A stretch of DNA of 64,000 nucleotides, from contig NZ_WTYD01000001.1 of NCBI RefSeq assembly GCF_009827295.1, positions 868,001 through 932,000 of the forward strand, given 5' to 3'. The stretch is from Qipengyuania pelagi (GTDB taxonomy: Bacteria; Pseudomonadota; Alphaproteobacteria; Sphingomonadales; Sphingomonadaceae). The notes beneath the pieces were generated by a model. It searched no databases and had not been told where the DNA came from. It worked only from the letters and a program-made list of their open reading frames with translations. Of this stretch, positions 56,244 through 64,000 are shown one piece after another. Both the position numbers and the translations under genes were made by a program. How positions within the stretch are numbered: the first letter of the stretch is position 1; every line of letters starts with the position of its first letter.

Positions 56244-59200
56244 TGCCCAAACGCACTGACATCTCCTCGATCCTCGTCATCGGCGCTGGGCCGATCATCA
56301 TCGGCCAGGCCTGCGAGTTCGACTATTCCGGCACGCAGGCGATCAAGGCGTTGAAGGAGGAGGGCTACCGCGTGGTCCTCGTCAACTCCAACCCCGCCAC
56401 GATCATGACCGACCCGGAAATGGCCGACGCGACCTATATCGAGCCGATCACGCCCGAAATCGTCGCCAAGATCATCGAGAAGGAGCGGCCCGATGCCGTC
56501 CTGCCCACGATGGGCGGGCAGACGGCGCTCAATTGCGCGCTGGCTTTGTTCAATGACGGCACGCTGGCAAAATACGGCGTCCAGATGATCGGCGCGGATG
56601 CCGATGCCATCGACAAGGCGGAAAACCGCCAGCGCTTCCGCGAGGCGATGGATGCGATCGGCCTGGAGAGCGCGCGCAGCGGCGTCGCCAACACGGTGGA
56701 TGAGGCTTTCGCCGTGCTCGAACGCACCGGCCTGCCGTCCATCATCCGGCCCAGCTTCACGCTCGGCGGCACCGGCGGCGGCATCGCCTACAACAAGACC
56801 GAGTTCGAGCGGATCGTTCGCGAAGGCCTCGACGCTTCGCCCACCACCGAAGTCCTGATCGAGGAATCGCTGCTCGGCTGGAAGGAATACGAGATGGAGG
56901 TTGTCCGCGACCGGGCGGACAATTGCATCATCATCTGCGCCATCGAGAATGTCGATCCGATGGGCGTCCACACCGGGGATTCGATCACCGTCGCCCCGGC
57001 GCTGACGCTGACCGACAAGGAATACCAGATCATGCGCAGCGCCAGCATCGCTGTGCTGCGTGAAATTGGTGTGGAAACAGGCGGTTCGAACGTGCAGTTC
57101 GCAGTCGATCCAAAGTCCGGCCGCCTGATCGTGATCGAGATGAACCCGCGCGTCTCGCGCTCATCCGCGCTCGCCTCCAAGGCCACCGGCTTCCCGATCG
57201 CGCGCGTCGCGGCGAAACTCGCCGTGGGATACACGCTGGACGAGCTGACCAACGAAATCACTGGCGCGACGCCCGCCAGTTTCGAACCGACGATCGATTA
57301 CGTCGTCACCAAGATCCCGCGCTTCGCCTTCGAGAAATTCAAGGGCGCCAAGCCCGAACTGTCGACCGCGATGAAGTCGGTGGGCGAAGTCATGGCGATT
57401 GGCCGCTGTTTCGCGGAATCGATGCAGAAGGCCCTGCGCGGCCTCGAAACCGGGCTCGACGGGTTCAACCGCGTTTCCGAACTCGAAGGCAAGAGCCGCG
57501 AGGTCATCACCGCCGCGATCAGCCAGCGCACGCCCGACCGCATCCTCAAAATCGCGCAGGCCTTCCGCGAGGGCTTCGAAATGGGCGAGATCCAGGCGCT
57601 CACCGGGTTCGATCCGTGGTTCCTGCGCCAGATCGAGGCGATCATCTACGAAGAGAACATGATCGCGCATAACGGCCTGCCGCGCGATGCCGCCGAGATG
57701 CGGCGCCTGAAGGCGATGGGCTTTTCGGACAAGCGGCTCGCCATTTTGGCGGTGCGCTCGGTCGGGGTCGCGGGCGGCCTTGCGGAAACGCAGGCGCGCC
57801 GGTCGGGCCTGCTGCACGATGCGTTGCGCGCCATGGCGGGCGCGACCAGCGAGGAAGAAGTGCGCAAGCTGCGCCGTAAGATGGGCGTCTATCCGGTGTT
57901 CAAGCGCATCGACAGCTGCGCGGCCGAATTCGAGGCCGCGACGCCGTATATGTATTCGACCTACGAAGCGCCGAGCTTCGGCGAGCCCGAGGACGAGGCG
58001 GAGCCCAGCGATCGCCGCAAGATCGTGATCCTGGGCGGCGGGCCGAACCGGATCGGGCAGGGGATCGAGTTCGACTATTGCTGCGTCCACGCCTGCTTCG
58101 CGCTAGGTTCGGACGAGGGCGGGGCCGGATTCGAGACCATCATGGTCAATTGCAATCCCGAAACGGTCAGCACCGATTACGACACCTCCGACCGGCTCTA
58201 TTTCGAGCCGCTGACCGAGGAAGACGTGCTCGAAATCCTGCGCGTCGAAATGTCGCGCGGCGAGGTTGTCGGCGTGATCGTCCAGTTCGGCGGGCAGACT
58301 CCGCTGAAGCTCGCCGCCGCGCTGGAGCGGGAAGGGGTGCCGATCCTCGGCACCAGCCCCGATGCGATCGACCTTGCCGAAGATCGCGAACGCTTCGCGC
58401 GCCTCGTCAACAAGCTCGATCTCAAGCAGCCGCAGAACGGCATCGCCCGGGACCGCGACGAGGCCGCCGCCTGGGCCGCCCGCATCGGCTATCCCGTGCT
58501 GCTGCGCCCGAGCTACGTGCTCGGCGGGCGCGCGATGGAGGTCGTGGACAGCGAAGCCCAGCTCGACGACTACATCGCCACTGCCGTCAATGTGTCGGGC
58601 GACAGCCCGGTGCTGGTCGACCAGTATCTGCGCGATGCGATCGAATGCGATGTCGACGTGATCTGCGACGGCAGCGAGGTCCGCATCGCGGGCGTCATGC
58701 AGCATATCGAGGAAGCCGGCGTCCATTCCGGCGACAGCGCCTGTACGATCCCGCCCTACAGCCTCTCCGACGACATCGTCGCCGAGATGGAGCGGCAGGC
58801 CGAGGCGCTCGCCCATGCCCTTCAAGTGCGCGGCCTGATGAACGTCCAGTTCGCGATCAAGGACGGTGAGGTCTATCTGATCGAGGTCAATCCGCGCGCC
58901 AGCCGCACTGTGCCCTTCGTCGCCAAGGCGATTGGGCGTCCGGTCGCCAAGATCGCTGCGCGGGTGATGGCGGGCGAACCGCTCTCCAATTTCGAACCTT
59001 TCGATATCCGGCCCAAGCACATGGCGGTGAAGGAGGCGGTGTTCCCCTTCGCGCGCTTCCCCGGCGCCGACCCGGTCCTCTCGCCCGAAATGAAGAGCAC
59101 CGGCGAGGTGATGGGGATCGACACCGGCTTCCCTGCCGCCTTCCTCAAATCGCAGATCGGCGCAGGAATGAAGCTGCCGCGGACGGGCACGCTGTTCGTT

Positions 59201-59578
59201 TCGGTCAAGGATAGCGACAAGCCGGTGATCCTGCCTGCGGTTAAGACCCTGCTGGACCAGGGTTTCCGCGTGATCGCGACGGGCGGCACCCAACGCTATC
59301 TGGCCGAACAGGGCCTTGCGGTCGAACCGGTCAACAAGGTGGCCGAGGGACGCCCCCACATCGTCGATGCGATCGTGGATGGCGAGGTGGACCTGATCTT
59401 CAACACCACCGAAGGCTGGCAGTCCTTGCTGGACTCGCAATCGATCCGCCACGGCGCGCTCGATCGCAAGGTGCCGTATTACACCACGGCGAGCGCGGCG
59501 CTCGCCACGGCACGGGCCATCGCCGAAGTTTCGCCCGGTGAACTTGAAGTCAGGTCGCTTCAGGACTATTATAGCTGA
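56243..59578 (+). CDS. carB: Carbamoyl-phosphate synthase large subunit
   Basis: CarB makes carbamoyl phosphate from bicarbonate, ammonia and two ATP. The 1111-residue protein has two homologous synthetase halves. The first starts [20 protein letters not shown], with [20 protein letters not shown] and [20 protein letters not shown]. The second starts [20 protein letters not shown], with [22 protein letters not shown]-terminal MGS-like allosteric domain ends it (about 975-1111, with [20 protein letters not shown]). It follows the inserted gene and ends 112 bp before greA. Confidence 0.98.
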   Translation: MPKRTDISSILVIGAGPIIIGQACEFDYSGTQAIKALKEEGYRVVLVNSNPATIMTDPEMADATYIEPITPEIVAKIIEKERPDAVLPTMGGQTALNCALALFNDGTLAKYGVQMIGADADAIDKAENRQRFREAMDAIGLESARSGVANTVDEAFAVLERTGLPSIIRPSFTLGGTGGGIAYNKTEFERIVREGLDASPTTEVLIEESLLGWKEYEMEVVRDRADNCIIICAIENVDPMGVHTGDSITVAPALTLTDKEYQIMRSASIAVLREIGVETGGSNVQFAVDPKSGRLIVIEMNPRVSRSSALASKATGFPIARVAAKLAVGYTLDELTNEITGATPASFEPTIDYVVTKIPRFAFEKFKGAKPELSTAMKSVGEVMAIGRCFAESMQKALRGLETGLDGFNRVSELEGKSREVITAAISQRTPDRILKIAQAFREGFEMGEIQALTGFDPWFLRQIEAIIYEENMIAHNGLPRDAAEMRRLKAMGFSDKRLAILAVRSVGVAGGLAETQARRSGLLHDALRAMAGATSEEEVRKLRRKMGVYPVFKRIDSCAAEFEAATPYMYSTYEAPSFGEPEDEAEPSDRRKIVILGGGPNRIGQGIEFDYCCVHACFALGSDEGGAGFETIMVNCNPETVSTDYDTSDRLYFEPLTEEDVLEILRVEMSRGEVVGVIVQFGGQTPLKLAAALEREGVPILGTSPDAIDLAEDRERFARLVNKLDLKQPQNGIARDRDEAAAWAARIGYPVLLRPSYVLGGRAMEVVDSEAQLDDYIATAVNVSGDSPVLVDQYLRDAIECDVDVICDGSEVRIAGVMQHIEEAGVHSGDSACTIPPYSLSDDIVAEMERQAEALAHALQVRGLMNVQFAIKDGEVYLIEVNPRASRTVPFVAKAIGRPVAKIAARVMAGEPLSNFEPFDIRPKHMAVKEAVFPFARFPGADPVLSPEMKSTGEVMGIDTGFPAAFLKSQIGAGMKLPRTGTLFVSVKDSDKPVILPAVKTLLDQGFRVIATGGTQRYLAEQGLAVEPVNKVAEGRPHIVDAIVDGEVDLIFNTTEGWQSLLDSQSIRHGALDRKVPYYTTASAALATARAIAEVSPGELEVRSLQDYYS

Positions 59579-59690
59579 CGAATATTCAGCGATTGCCCCC
59601 CACACATTCGGTACTGCCATGATCCGCGATGGTGCGGACGGTCGATCGAATTGCCTGTGCGGGGGCCAAAACGAGATGGGGCCCAAGTCC

Positions 59691-60158
59691 ATGGAAAAGG
59701 TACCGATGCTTGCCGAAGGCTATGAAAAGCTGACGGCCGACCTCAAGGTTCTGCGCGCGGAACGTCCGCTGGTGGTGGATGCGATCGAAGAAGCGCGCGC
59801 CCATGGCGACCTTTCGGAAAACGCCGAATATCACGCCGCCAAGGAACGCCAGGGCCAGATCGAGGCGCAGATCGCCGAGATCGAGGACAAGGTCTCGCGC
59901 GCGCAGATCATCGATCCGTCGACGCTTTCGGGCGACAAAGTAGTGTTCGGCGCTACCGTCACCCTGCTCGACGAGAACGACAAGCCGATCAAATATCAAA
60001 TCGTCGGCCAGACCGAAGCGGATGCGAACAAGGGGCGTATCAGCTATAATTCGCCGATCGCGCGCGCCCTGATCGGCAAGCAGGTCGAAGACGAGATCGA
60101 AGTCACCGTGCCGAGCGGGGACAAGTTCTATCTCGTGGAGAAGATCGAGTTCATCTGA
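59691..60158 (+). CDS. greA: Transcription elongation factor GreA
   Basis: GreA rescues backtracked RNA polymerase by stimulating transcript cleavage. The 155-residue protein has an N-terminal coiled coil with [40 protein letters not shown] and [20 protein letters not shown]. The two acidic tip residues lie in GDLSENAEY, and the C-terminal FKBP-like domain has [19 protein letters not shown]. The ATG at [10 protein letters not shown] is chosen to match the family start; the longer frame runs over the carB end. Confidence 0.97.
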   Translation: MEKVPMLAEGYEKLTADLKVLRAERPLVVDAIEEARAHGDLSENAEYHAAKERQGQIEAQIAEIEDKVSRAQIIDPSTLSGDKVVFGATVTLLDENDKPIKYQIVGQTEADANKGRISYNSPIARALIGKQVEDEIEVTVPSGDKFYLVEKIEFI

Positions 60159-60206
60159 CGCGGTAAAGGCAACTGGTCGGCGCGAGGCGCTGGTCAGGCC
60201 AGCTGT

Positions 60207-60638
60207 TCATCCCAACGGCTTTTCCATCGCCCAATTGTGGATCGCCACTCCGTCGATCGACAGGTCGCGGCGGTGCGTCATTTTGTATCCGGCGCGCTCG
60301 AATACGGGGCGCGCCAAGTCGCTCGCCTCGGAAAACAGGCGCTCGGCGCTCTGGCTGCGCGCGAAAGTCTCGGCGGCATCGAGAAGACGCTCGGCAAGAC
60401 CGCGCCTCGTGTGGTGAGGGTGCAGATAGAGGTGGTCGACATGACCGTCGGTCTGCACCAGCACGTACCCCACCGGACGGTCCCGATTATCGACTGCCAC
60501 CATAATCGCGTCGGCAGCGGCGACGCGCTCGCGATAACTCGCGGCGCCGGGATGGCGAGAGCGCCATGCGCCGACCTGTTCGGGCGAGTAGGCGCGGGGC
60601 CCGATCTCGGCGATGGCCCGGAGCAGGATGTCACTCAA
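60207..60638 (-). CDS. GNAT-family N-acetyltransferase (start uncertain)
   Basis: This is a small acetyltransferase-fold protein. Motif A is DHLYLHPHHTRRGLAERLLD (acetyl-CoA loop) and motif B EASDLARPVFERAGYKMTH. The annotated 143 residues start at TTG (60638). The in-frame sequence further upstream, to about 60683, still reads like a GNAT N-terminus (TYAIRLFRDADAKALSDILL). It contains no ATG, GTG or TTG before the stop of the upstream gene. The true initiation codon could be a rare one such as ATC. Substrate unknown. Confidence 0.75.
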   Translation of the reverse strand: MSDILLRAIAEIGPRAYSPEQVGAWRSRHPGAASYRERVAAADAIMVAVDNRDRPVGYVLVQTDGHVDHLYLHPHHTRRGLAERLLDAAETFARSQSAERLFSEASDLARPVFERAGYKMTHRRDLSIDGVAIHNWAMEKPLG

Positions 60639-60687
60639 GGCCTTCGCATCCGCGTCACGAAAGAGGCGGATCGCGTACGTGACGGAC

Positions 60688-60918
60688 TCAGCCCTTCGGT
60701 TCGAGCAGTTTGTGGAGATGGACGACCACGTATTTCATCTCCGCATCATCGACCGTGCGCTGCGCATTGGCGCGCCAGGCTTCTTCTGCACTGTCGTAAT
60801 CGGAATAGACGCCCGCGACATGGATGCTTTCGGGGTCCTGGAATTCGGTGCTGCGCGGATCTTTCACGCGGCCACCCATCACGAGGTAGAGGGTCTGCTT
60901 GGCGGTCGTTTCTTCCAT
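60688..60918 (-). CDS. DUF4170-like small protein
   Basis: This 76-residue soluble protein has a compact pattern: TLYLVMGGRVKDPRSTEFQD, VAGVYSDYDSAEEAWRANAQ, RTVDDAEMKYVVVHLHKLLE. The Y.V.GGR...P....F.DP and Y.V..L..L features are typical of DUF4170, a small domain widespread in alphaproteobacteria with no known role. The ATG is preceded by AAGGG. It is followed by the GNAT gene and preceded by the envelope operon on the same strand, with a 118-bp gap. Confidence 0.8.
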   Translation of the reverse strand: MEETTAKQTLYLVMGGRVKDPRSTEFQDPESIHVAGVYSDYDSAEEAWRANAQRTVDDAEMKYVVVHLHKLLEPKG

Positions 60919-61036
60919 GGGATGGCCCTTCGATCGAAGTTGCGGATTTCGCCTGCGCCATAACGCAAGCGGCGCGCCAGACAAGTCTGACGCGCCGCTG
61001 AAAGGATCGCCTTGTGAGGCCGATCTATCGCGTATC

Positions 61037-61567
61037 TCAGTTGGTGAGGCGCGATTTAAGACCGCGCAGTCCGCGGCTTGCCTTGCGGCTTGCGCGGCGG
61101 CGCGAACTTGCGAGAGCATCGCTGGTCGCATCGGCGCGATACGCCGCATCGCGGCGAAGCCTGCGCGCAGTCGAGCCGACGCTTTCGCCCAGATCTTCGA
61201 ACGCGTCCGAACTGGATCGCAGGGCTGCGGCACCGGCCGTTTCCGCCCGATCCACGAGGCCAAGGGCATACCCGAGCACCGTATCGCCCGCCATCGCAGC
61301 CATCGCCCCGGTGCGACGGCCAAGACGGCGGCCCGGACGGGTCATTGCACCGATAAGCAGGCCGACGCCGATCGCACCGCCTACCACAGTCAGGGGGTGC
61401 TTCTTGGCAAAATCGGTGGCGGTATCGAGCACTTCCTTCGCCTGATCGGTAAAGCTGCGCTCCGCATTGCGCTGTTCGCTGGCTTCGATGCGCTGACGGA
61501 GAACCTCGCGGCGCTCTTCATCAGTCTGGGGCTTGGTTTCGGTGTTGAGAGTGGCGACGTTGCTCAT
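61037..61567 (-). CDS. Predicted membrane-anchored stress protein, last gene of envelope operon
   Basis: This is a 176-residue protein with a charged N-terminal helical part (about 10-50, EERREVLRQRIEASEQRNAE) and a Gly-rich membrane helix HPLTVVGGAIGVGLLIGAMT (about 57-76). A hydrophobic Ala/Gly segment and a basic C-terminal tail rich in RR and SR follow. The pattern recalls YqjD/ElaB-type or nutrient-deprivation proteins with glycine-zipper membrane anchors. The ATG has a CGGAG site. It lies 39 bp after the DUF3618-like gene and shares its strand. Confidence 0.65.
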   Translation of the reverse strand: MSNVATLNTETKPQTDEERREVLRQRIEASEQRNAERSFTDQAKEVLDTATDFAKKHPLTVVGGAIGVGLLIGAMTRPGRRLGRRTGAMAAMAGDTVLGYALGLVDRAETAGAAALRSSSDAFEDLGESVGSTARRLRRDAAYRADATSDALASSRRRASRKASRGLRGLKSRLTN

Positions 61568-61606
61568 GAAAATCTCCGAGATTTGGTTTCTGGTCAAGCA
61601 ACGGGT

Positions 61607-61966
61607 TCATCGCCCGACTTGTTCCGAATGAGGCCAGTCTTCGTCGTAATCCTCTTCGGCATCGTATTCGGCATCAGGATCCTCCGCCCAGTCGTCACCG
61701 AACAAAGTAGCCAGAACGGGATTGCGGGCGAACCAGAGGATCATGGCCGCAGCGATCGCGGCGAGCGCCCCCTTGTGGTCGCGGGCCACGTCGAGCGCTT
61801 CGTCGTAAACGTCGCTGGCCCCTTCCGCGAGGCGGTCCGCGAGGCGCGCACCCGGACTCTTCACGGCGAGGTCGGATTTCAAATTTTCGATATCAGCCGT
61901 GACGAGCGCGCGCGCCGCATCACGCAAACGCTTGTCTTCGAGCATCTTGGCGCGACGAGTGCCCAT
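61607..61966 (-). CDS. DUF3618-like protein of envelope operon
   Basis: This 119-residue protein has an N-terminal basic helix (MGTRRAKMLEDKRLRDAARA) and an amphipathic region ENLKSDLAVKSPGARLADRL. One membrane helix follows (GALAAIAAAMILWFARNP, about 65-82), then a strongly acidic tail (DDWAEDPDAEYDAEEDYDED). The DUF3618-like arrangement next to a holin-family gene is common in alphaproteobacteria. The ATG shares its A with the TAA of the holin-like gene (TAATG). Confidence 0.65.
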   Translation of the reverse strand: MGTRRAKMLEDKRLRDAARALVTADIENLKSDLAVKSPGARLADRLAEGASDVYDEALDVARDHKGALAAIAAAMILWFARNPVLATLFGDDWAEDPDAEYDAEEDYDEDWPHSEQVGR

Positions 61967-62445
61967 TATTCGTCCCCTTTGAAGGCAGCGCGAATATCGT
62001 CGATCTTGCCCTTCAGCATACGAACGCAGATGATACCGAGAGCGATAAGCACGCCGCCGACGATAAGAGTGGCGATCCAGGGGCCAACCAAAGGCGCAAG
62101 TGCGATCACGATGCCTACGGTCACCGCGATCAGCGCCAGATGGAGAATACCGAAAGCCGCCGCCCCATAAGTGACCGCCATCTTTGCCCGATTGGCGACG
62201 AAGGATGTCCGGCTCTTCTGGAAAGCGAGTTCGGCTTCGAAATAGGTTTTCCCATCATCGAGAAGAGCGAACAGATCATCGGTCAGCGAATGCCGAGGCT
62301 CCGCCAACTCGTCCTGTTCAGCCTGCTCCTCGAAGACTTCGGCCGCCTCCCGCGCGCTATGCGAAGAAGAGGGAGCGAACGCCGTCCGCTCCCCTTCGAT
62401 CTTGCCGAGCCCGTCAGGCTCTTGTGCCGTATGTGTGGTGCGCAC
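61966..62445 (-). CDS. Phage-holin-family (YqjE-like) membrane protein
   Basis: This 159-residue protein has an acidic cytoplasmic N-terminus, a helix with KTYFEAELAFQKSRTSFVAN, and two membrane helices (about 85-110, AAAFGILHLALIAVTVGIVI; and about 113-135, GPWIATLIVGGVLIALGIIC). It ends with a short basic tail. The pattern matches the YqjE/holin-X family (PF07332), which are host envelope proteins rather than phage lysis genes. The start is GTG at 62445, just after the stop of the upstream gene, and an upstream ATG would overlap it. Confidence 0.7.
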   Translation of the reverse strand: MRTTHTAQEPDGLGKIEGERTAFAPSSSHSAREAAEVFEEQAEQDELAEPRHSLTDDLFALLDDGKTYFEAELAFQKSRTSFVANRAKMAVTYGAAAFGILHLALIAVTVGIVIALAPLVGPWIATLIVGGVLIALGIICVRMLKGKIDDIRAAFKGDE

Positions 62446-62458
62446 CCCGGTTCGACGC

Positions 62459-63115
62459 TCAGCGACGGCTGAAAAGCCGCGAGAGCATGAAGCCCGCGAC
62501 AGCCGCGATGCCGACGGCGGTCGCCGGGCTGCGGCGGACCATCGCCCGGCCATCATCGGCCAGCTCGTCGACAGTCTTCGCATCGAGCTTGGCGGCCGTA
62601 TCGCTCAAGGAGCGCGAGGCACTGCGGGCATAATCGCCATATTTCGCGCCGACCTTCTCGTCGACGTAATGCGCGTTGTCGTTGACCATCTGGCCGAGCG
62701 TGGCGATCCCTTCGGAAAGCTTGGCCTTGCCCTGCGTGGCGAGCTCGTGACCCTTCACCTTCGCCTCTTCGCCATAGGCTTTCGCATCGCTCTTCAGGTC
62801 GGAACGCTTGCCATCGGCCTGCGCCTTGTAGGCACTGGCGCGTTCCCCTGCTTCGGCGCGCAGGGCAGCGGCCCCGGCCTTGGCTTCCTGGACCGCGGCG
62901 CTGAAGCGTGACTTGGCTTCTTCCCGATGCGGATTGGTCGAGGCAGCGGTCGCGGTGGTGTCGGCGACGCTGGAAGTTGTGGCAGTGTTGGTCACGGGAA
63001 CGGTCTCCTTTGCAACGCCCTTCTTCGCCACCGTCTTGCGGGGCTTGGGAGCGGATTTCGGTTTGTCGGTCTTCGATTTCTTGGATTTGGTTTCGGGAGT
63101 GGTGGAATCGGCCAT
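62459..63115 (-). CDS. YqjD/ElaB-like (DUF883) membrane-anchored protein with basic N-terminus
   Basis: This is a 218-residue protein. Residues 1-60 are Lys/Ser/Thr/Pro-rich low complexity, with KSKKSKTDKPKSAPKPRKTV recalling a histone-like tail. Residues about 62-185 are helical with many Ala/Lys/Glu. The C-terminal anchor RSPATAVGIAAVAGFMLSRL FSRR-type matches the last helix of YqjD/ElaB, which bind ribosomes at the membrane in stationary phase. It is the first gene of the operon behind a perfect EcfG promoter. An AAGGA site precedes the ATG. Confidence 0.75.
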   Translation of the reverse strand: MADSTTPETKSKKSKTDKPKSAPKPRKTVAKKGVAKETVPVTNTATTSSVADTTATAASTNPHREEAKSRFSAAVQEAKAGAAALRAEAGERASAYKAQADGKRSDLKSDAKAYGEEAKVKGHELATQGKAKLSEGIATLGQMVNDNAHYVDEKVGAKYGDYARSASRSLSDTAAKLDAKTVDELADDGRAMVRRSPATAVGIAAVAGFMLSRLFSRR

Positions 63116-63196
63116 CGGTTTCGTCCTTGCCCTCTTGTCTGTGGTCTCTTTTTGAATCGAAACCGGGGCACGTTCATGCCCGGTCTATGATGTTGC

Positions 63197-63221
63197 AACG
63201 CAACTTGCGCGGCAATGTTCC
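63197..63221 (-). promoter_or_regulatory. EcfG (general stress sigma factor) promoter
   Basis: GGAAC-N16-CGTT is present exactly on the minus strand, the alphaproteobacterial general stress response consensus, 82 bp upstream of the YqjD-like ATG. Flanking bases (TCGGAAC...GTTGCGTTGC) also fit. It should place the envelope operon in the PhyR-EcfG regulon. Confidence 0.75.
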
Positions 63222-63233
63222 GATGCATAGAGG
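63205..63233 (+). promoter_or_regulatory. Candidate promoter of eno, overlapping the EcfG promoter
   Basis: TTGCGC and TAGAGG with a 17-bp spacer stand on the plus strand 40 bp before the eno ATG. The matches are partial. The element overlaps the oppositely oriented EcfG promoter, so the two could interfere. Confidence 0.3.
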
Positions 63234-63257
63234 GTCCGCGATCGATCTTTCCTCTGA

Positions 63258-64000
<743 letters not shown>

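Noticed and set aside
61966..62445. Prophage lysis gene suggested by holin similarity
   Set aside because: No other phage genes are nearby, and the YqjE-type family is a host envelope protein commonly found with YqjD-like genes.

Overview
The window is about 64 kb of GC-rich (roughly 63-66% by eye) chromosomal DNA from an alphaproteobacterium. It is most likely a member of the Sphingomonadales close to Erythrobacter or Qipengyuania. The basis for this is the codon use, an RpoD with a long acidic insert, Coq4-type ubiquinone biosynthesis, a perfect EcfG-type stress promoter, HWE-kinase signalling and sphingomonad-like intergenic repeats. Genes are tightly packed and most are core metabolism. 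No rRNA, prophage, insertion sequence or CRISPR array is visible, and one tRNA (Glu, TTC) is present. No stretch longer than about 300 bases lacks a gene.

Left part (1-20 kb). A phosphate-starvation block (phoR-pstS-pstC-pstA) runs off the left edge, with a three-half-site Pho box in front of pstS. It is followed by a PoxB-like pyruvate:quinone oxidoreductase, a small lipoprotein and the cyoABCD bo3-type quinol oxidase operon, which together form an aerobic quinone-linked respiratory cluster. Then come tRNA-Glu, recJ, a flavodoxin-like protein, a nitronate monooxygenase, an amidohydrolase, a MASE1-PAS-GGDEF diguanylate cyclase and leuA. leuA has a Leu-rich leader peptide and an attenuator-like inverted repeat.

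Middle part (20-44 kb). This holds YceI and the branched-chain amino-acid genes ilvB-ilvN-ilvC. miaA and serB are divergent genes that overlap at their 5' ends. After them come coq4, purL with an overlapping iodotyrosine-deiodinase-like flavoprotein, xseB-ispA-coaD, a secreted cyclophilin, queA, an ABC-2 exporter, a DUF481 outer-membrane protein and tgt. The part ends with a GAF-PAS-GGDEF cyclase, rpsD, a chorismate mutase and the rpiB-glyA-(small membrane protein)-nrdR-trmJ run.

Right part (44-64 kb). A signalling and surface locus contains a single-domain FATGUY-type receiver, an HWE-family PAS kinase and a protein that joins a Phd/YefM-antitoxin-like domain to two PAS domains. Divergent to it is a trimeric-autotransporter-like coiled-coil protein with a tandem 126-bp duplication. 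Next are the macromolecular-synthesis genes rpoD, dnaG and yqeY. The carA-carB pair follows, split by a low-GC winged-helix gene of unknown function that is translationally coupled on both sides. greA, a GNAT protein and a DUF4170 protein come next. The last operon holds YqjD/holin-like envelope genes behind a perfect EcfG promoter, back to back with eno, which runs off the right edge.

The least explained items are the gene inside carAB, the antitoxin-fold/PAS/HWE/FATGUY/adhesin neighbourhood and the EcfG-driven envelope operon. All functions are inferred by reading the sequence and from knowledge of the families; no searches were run.
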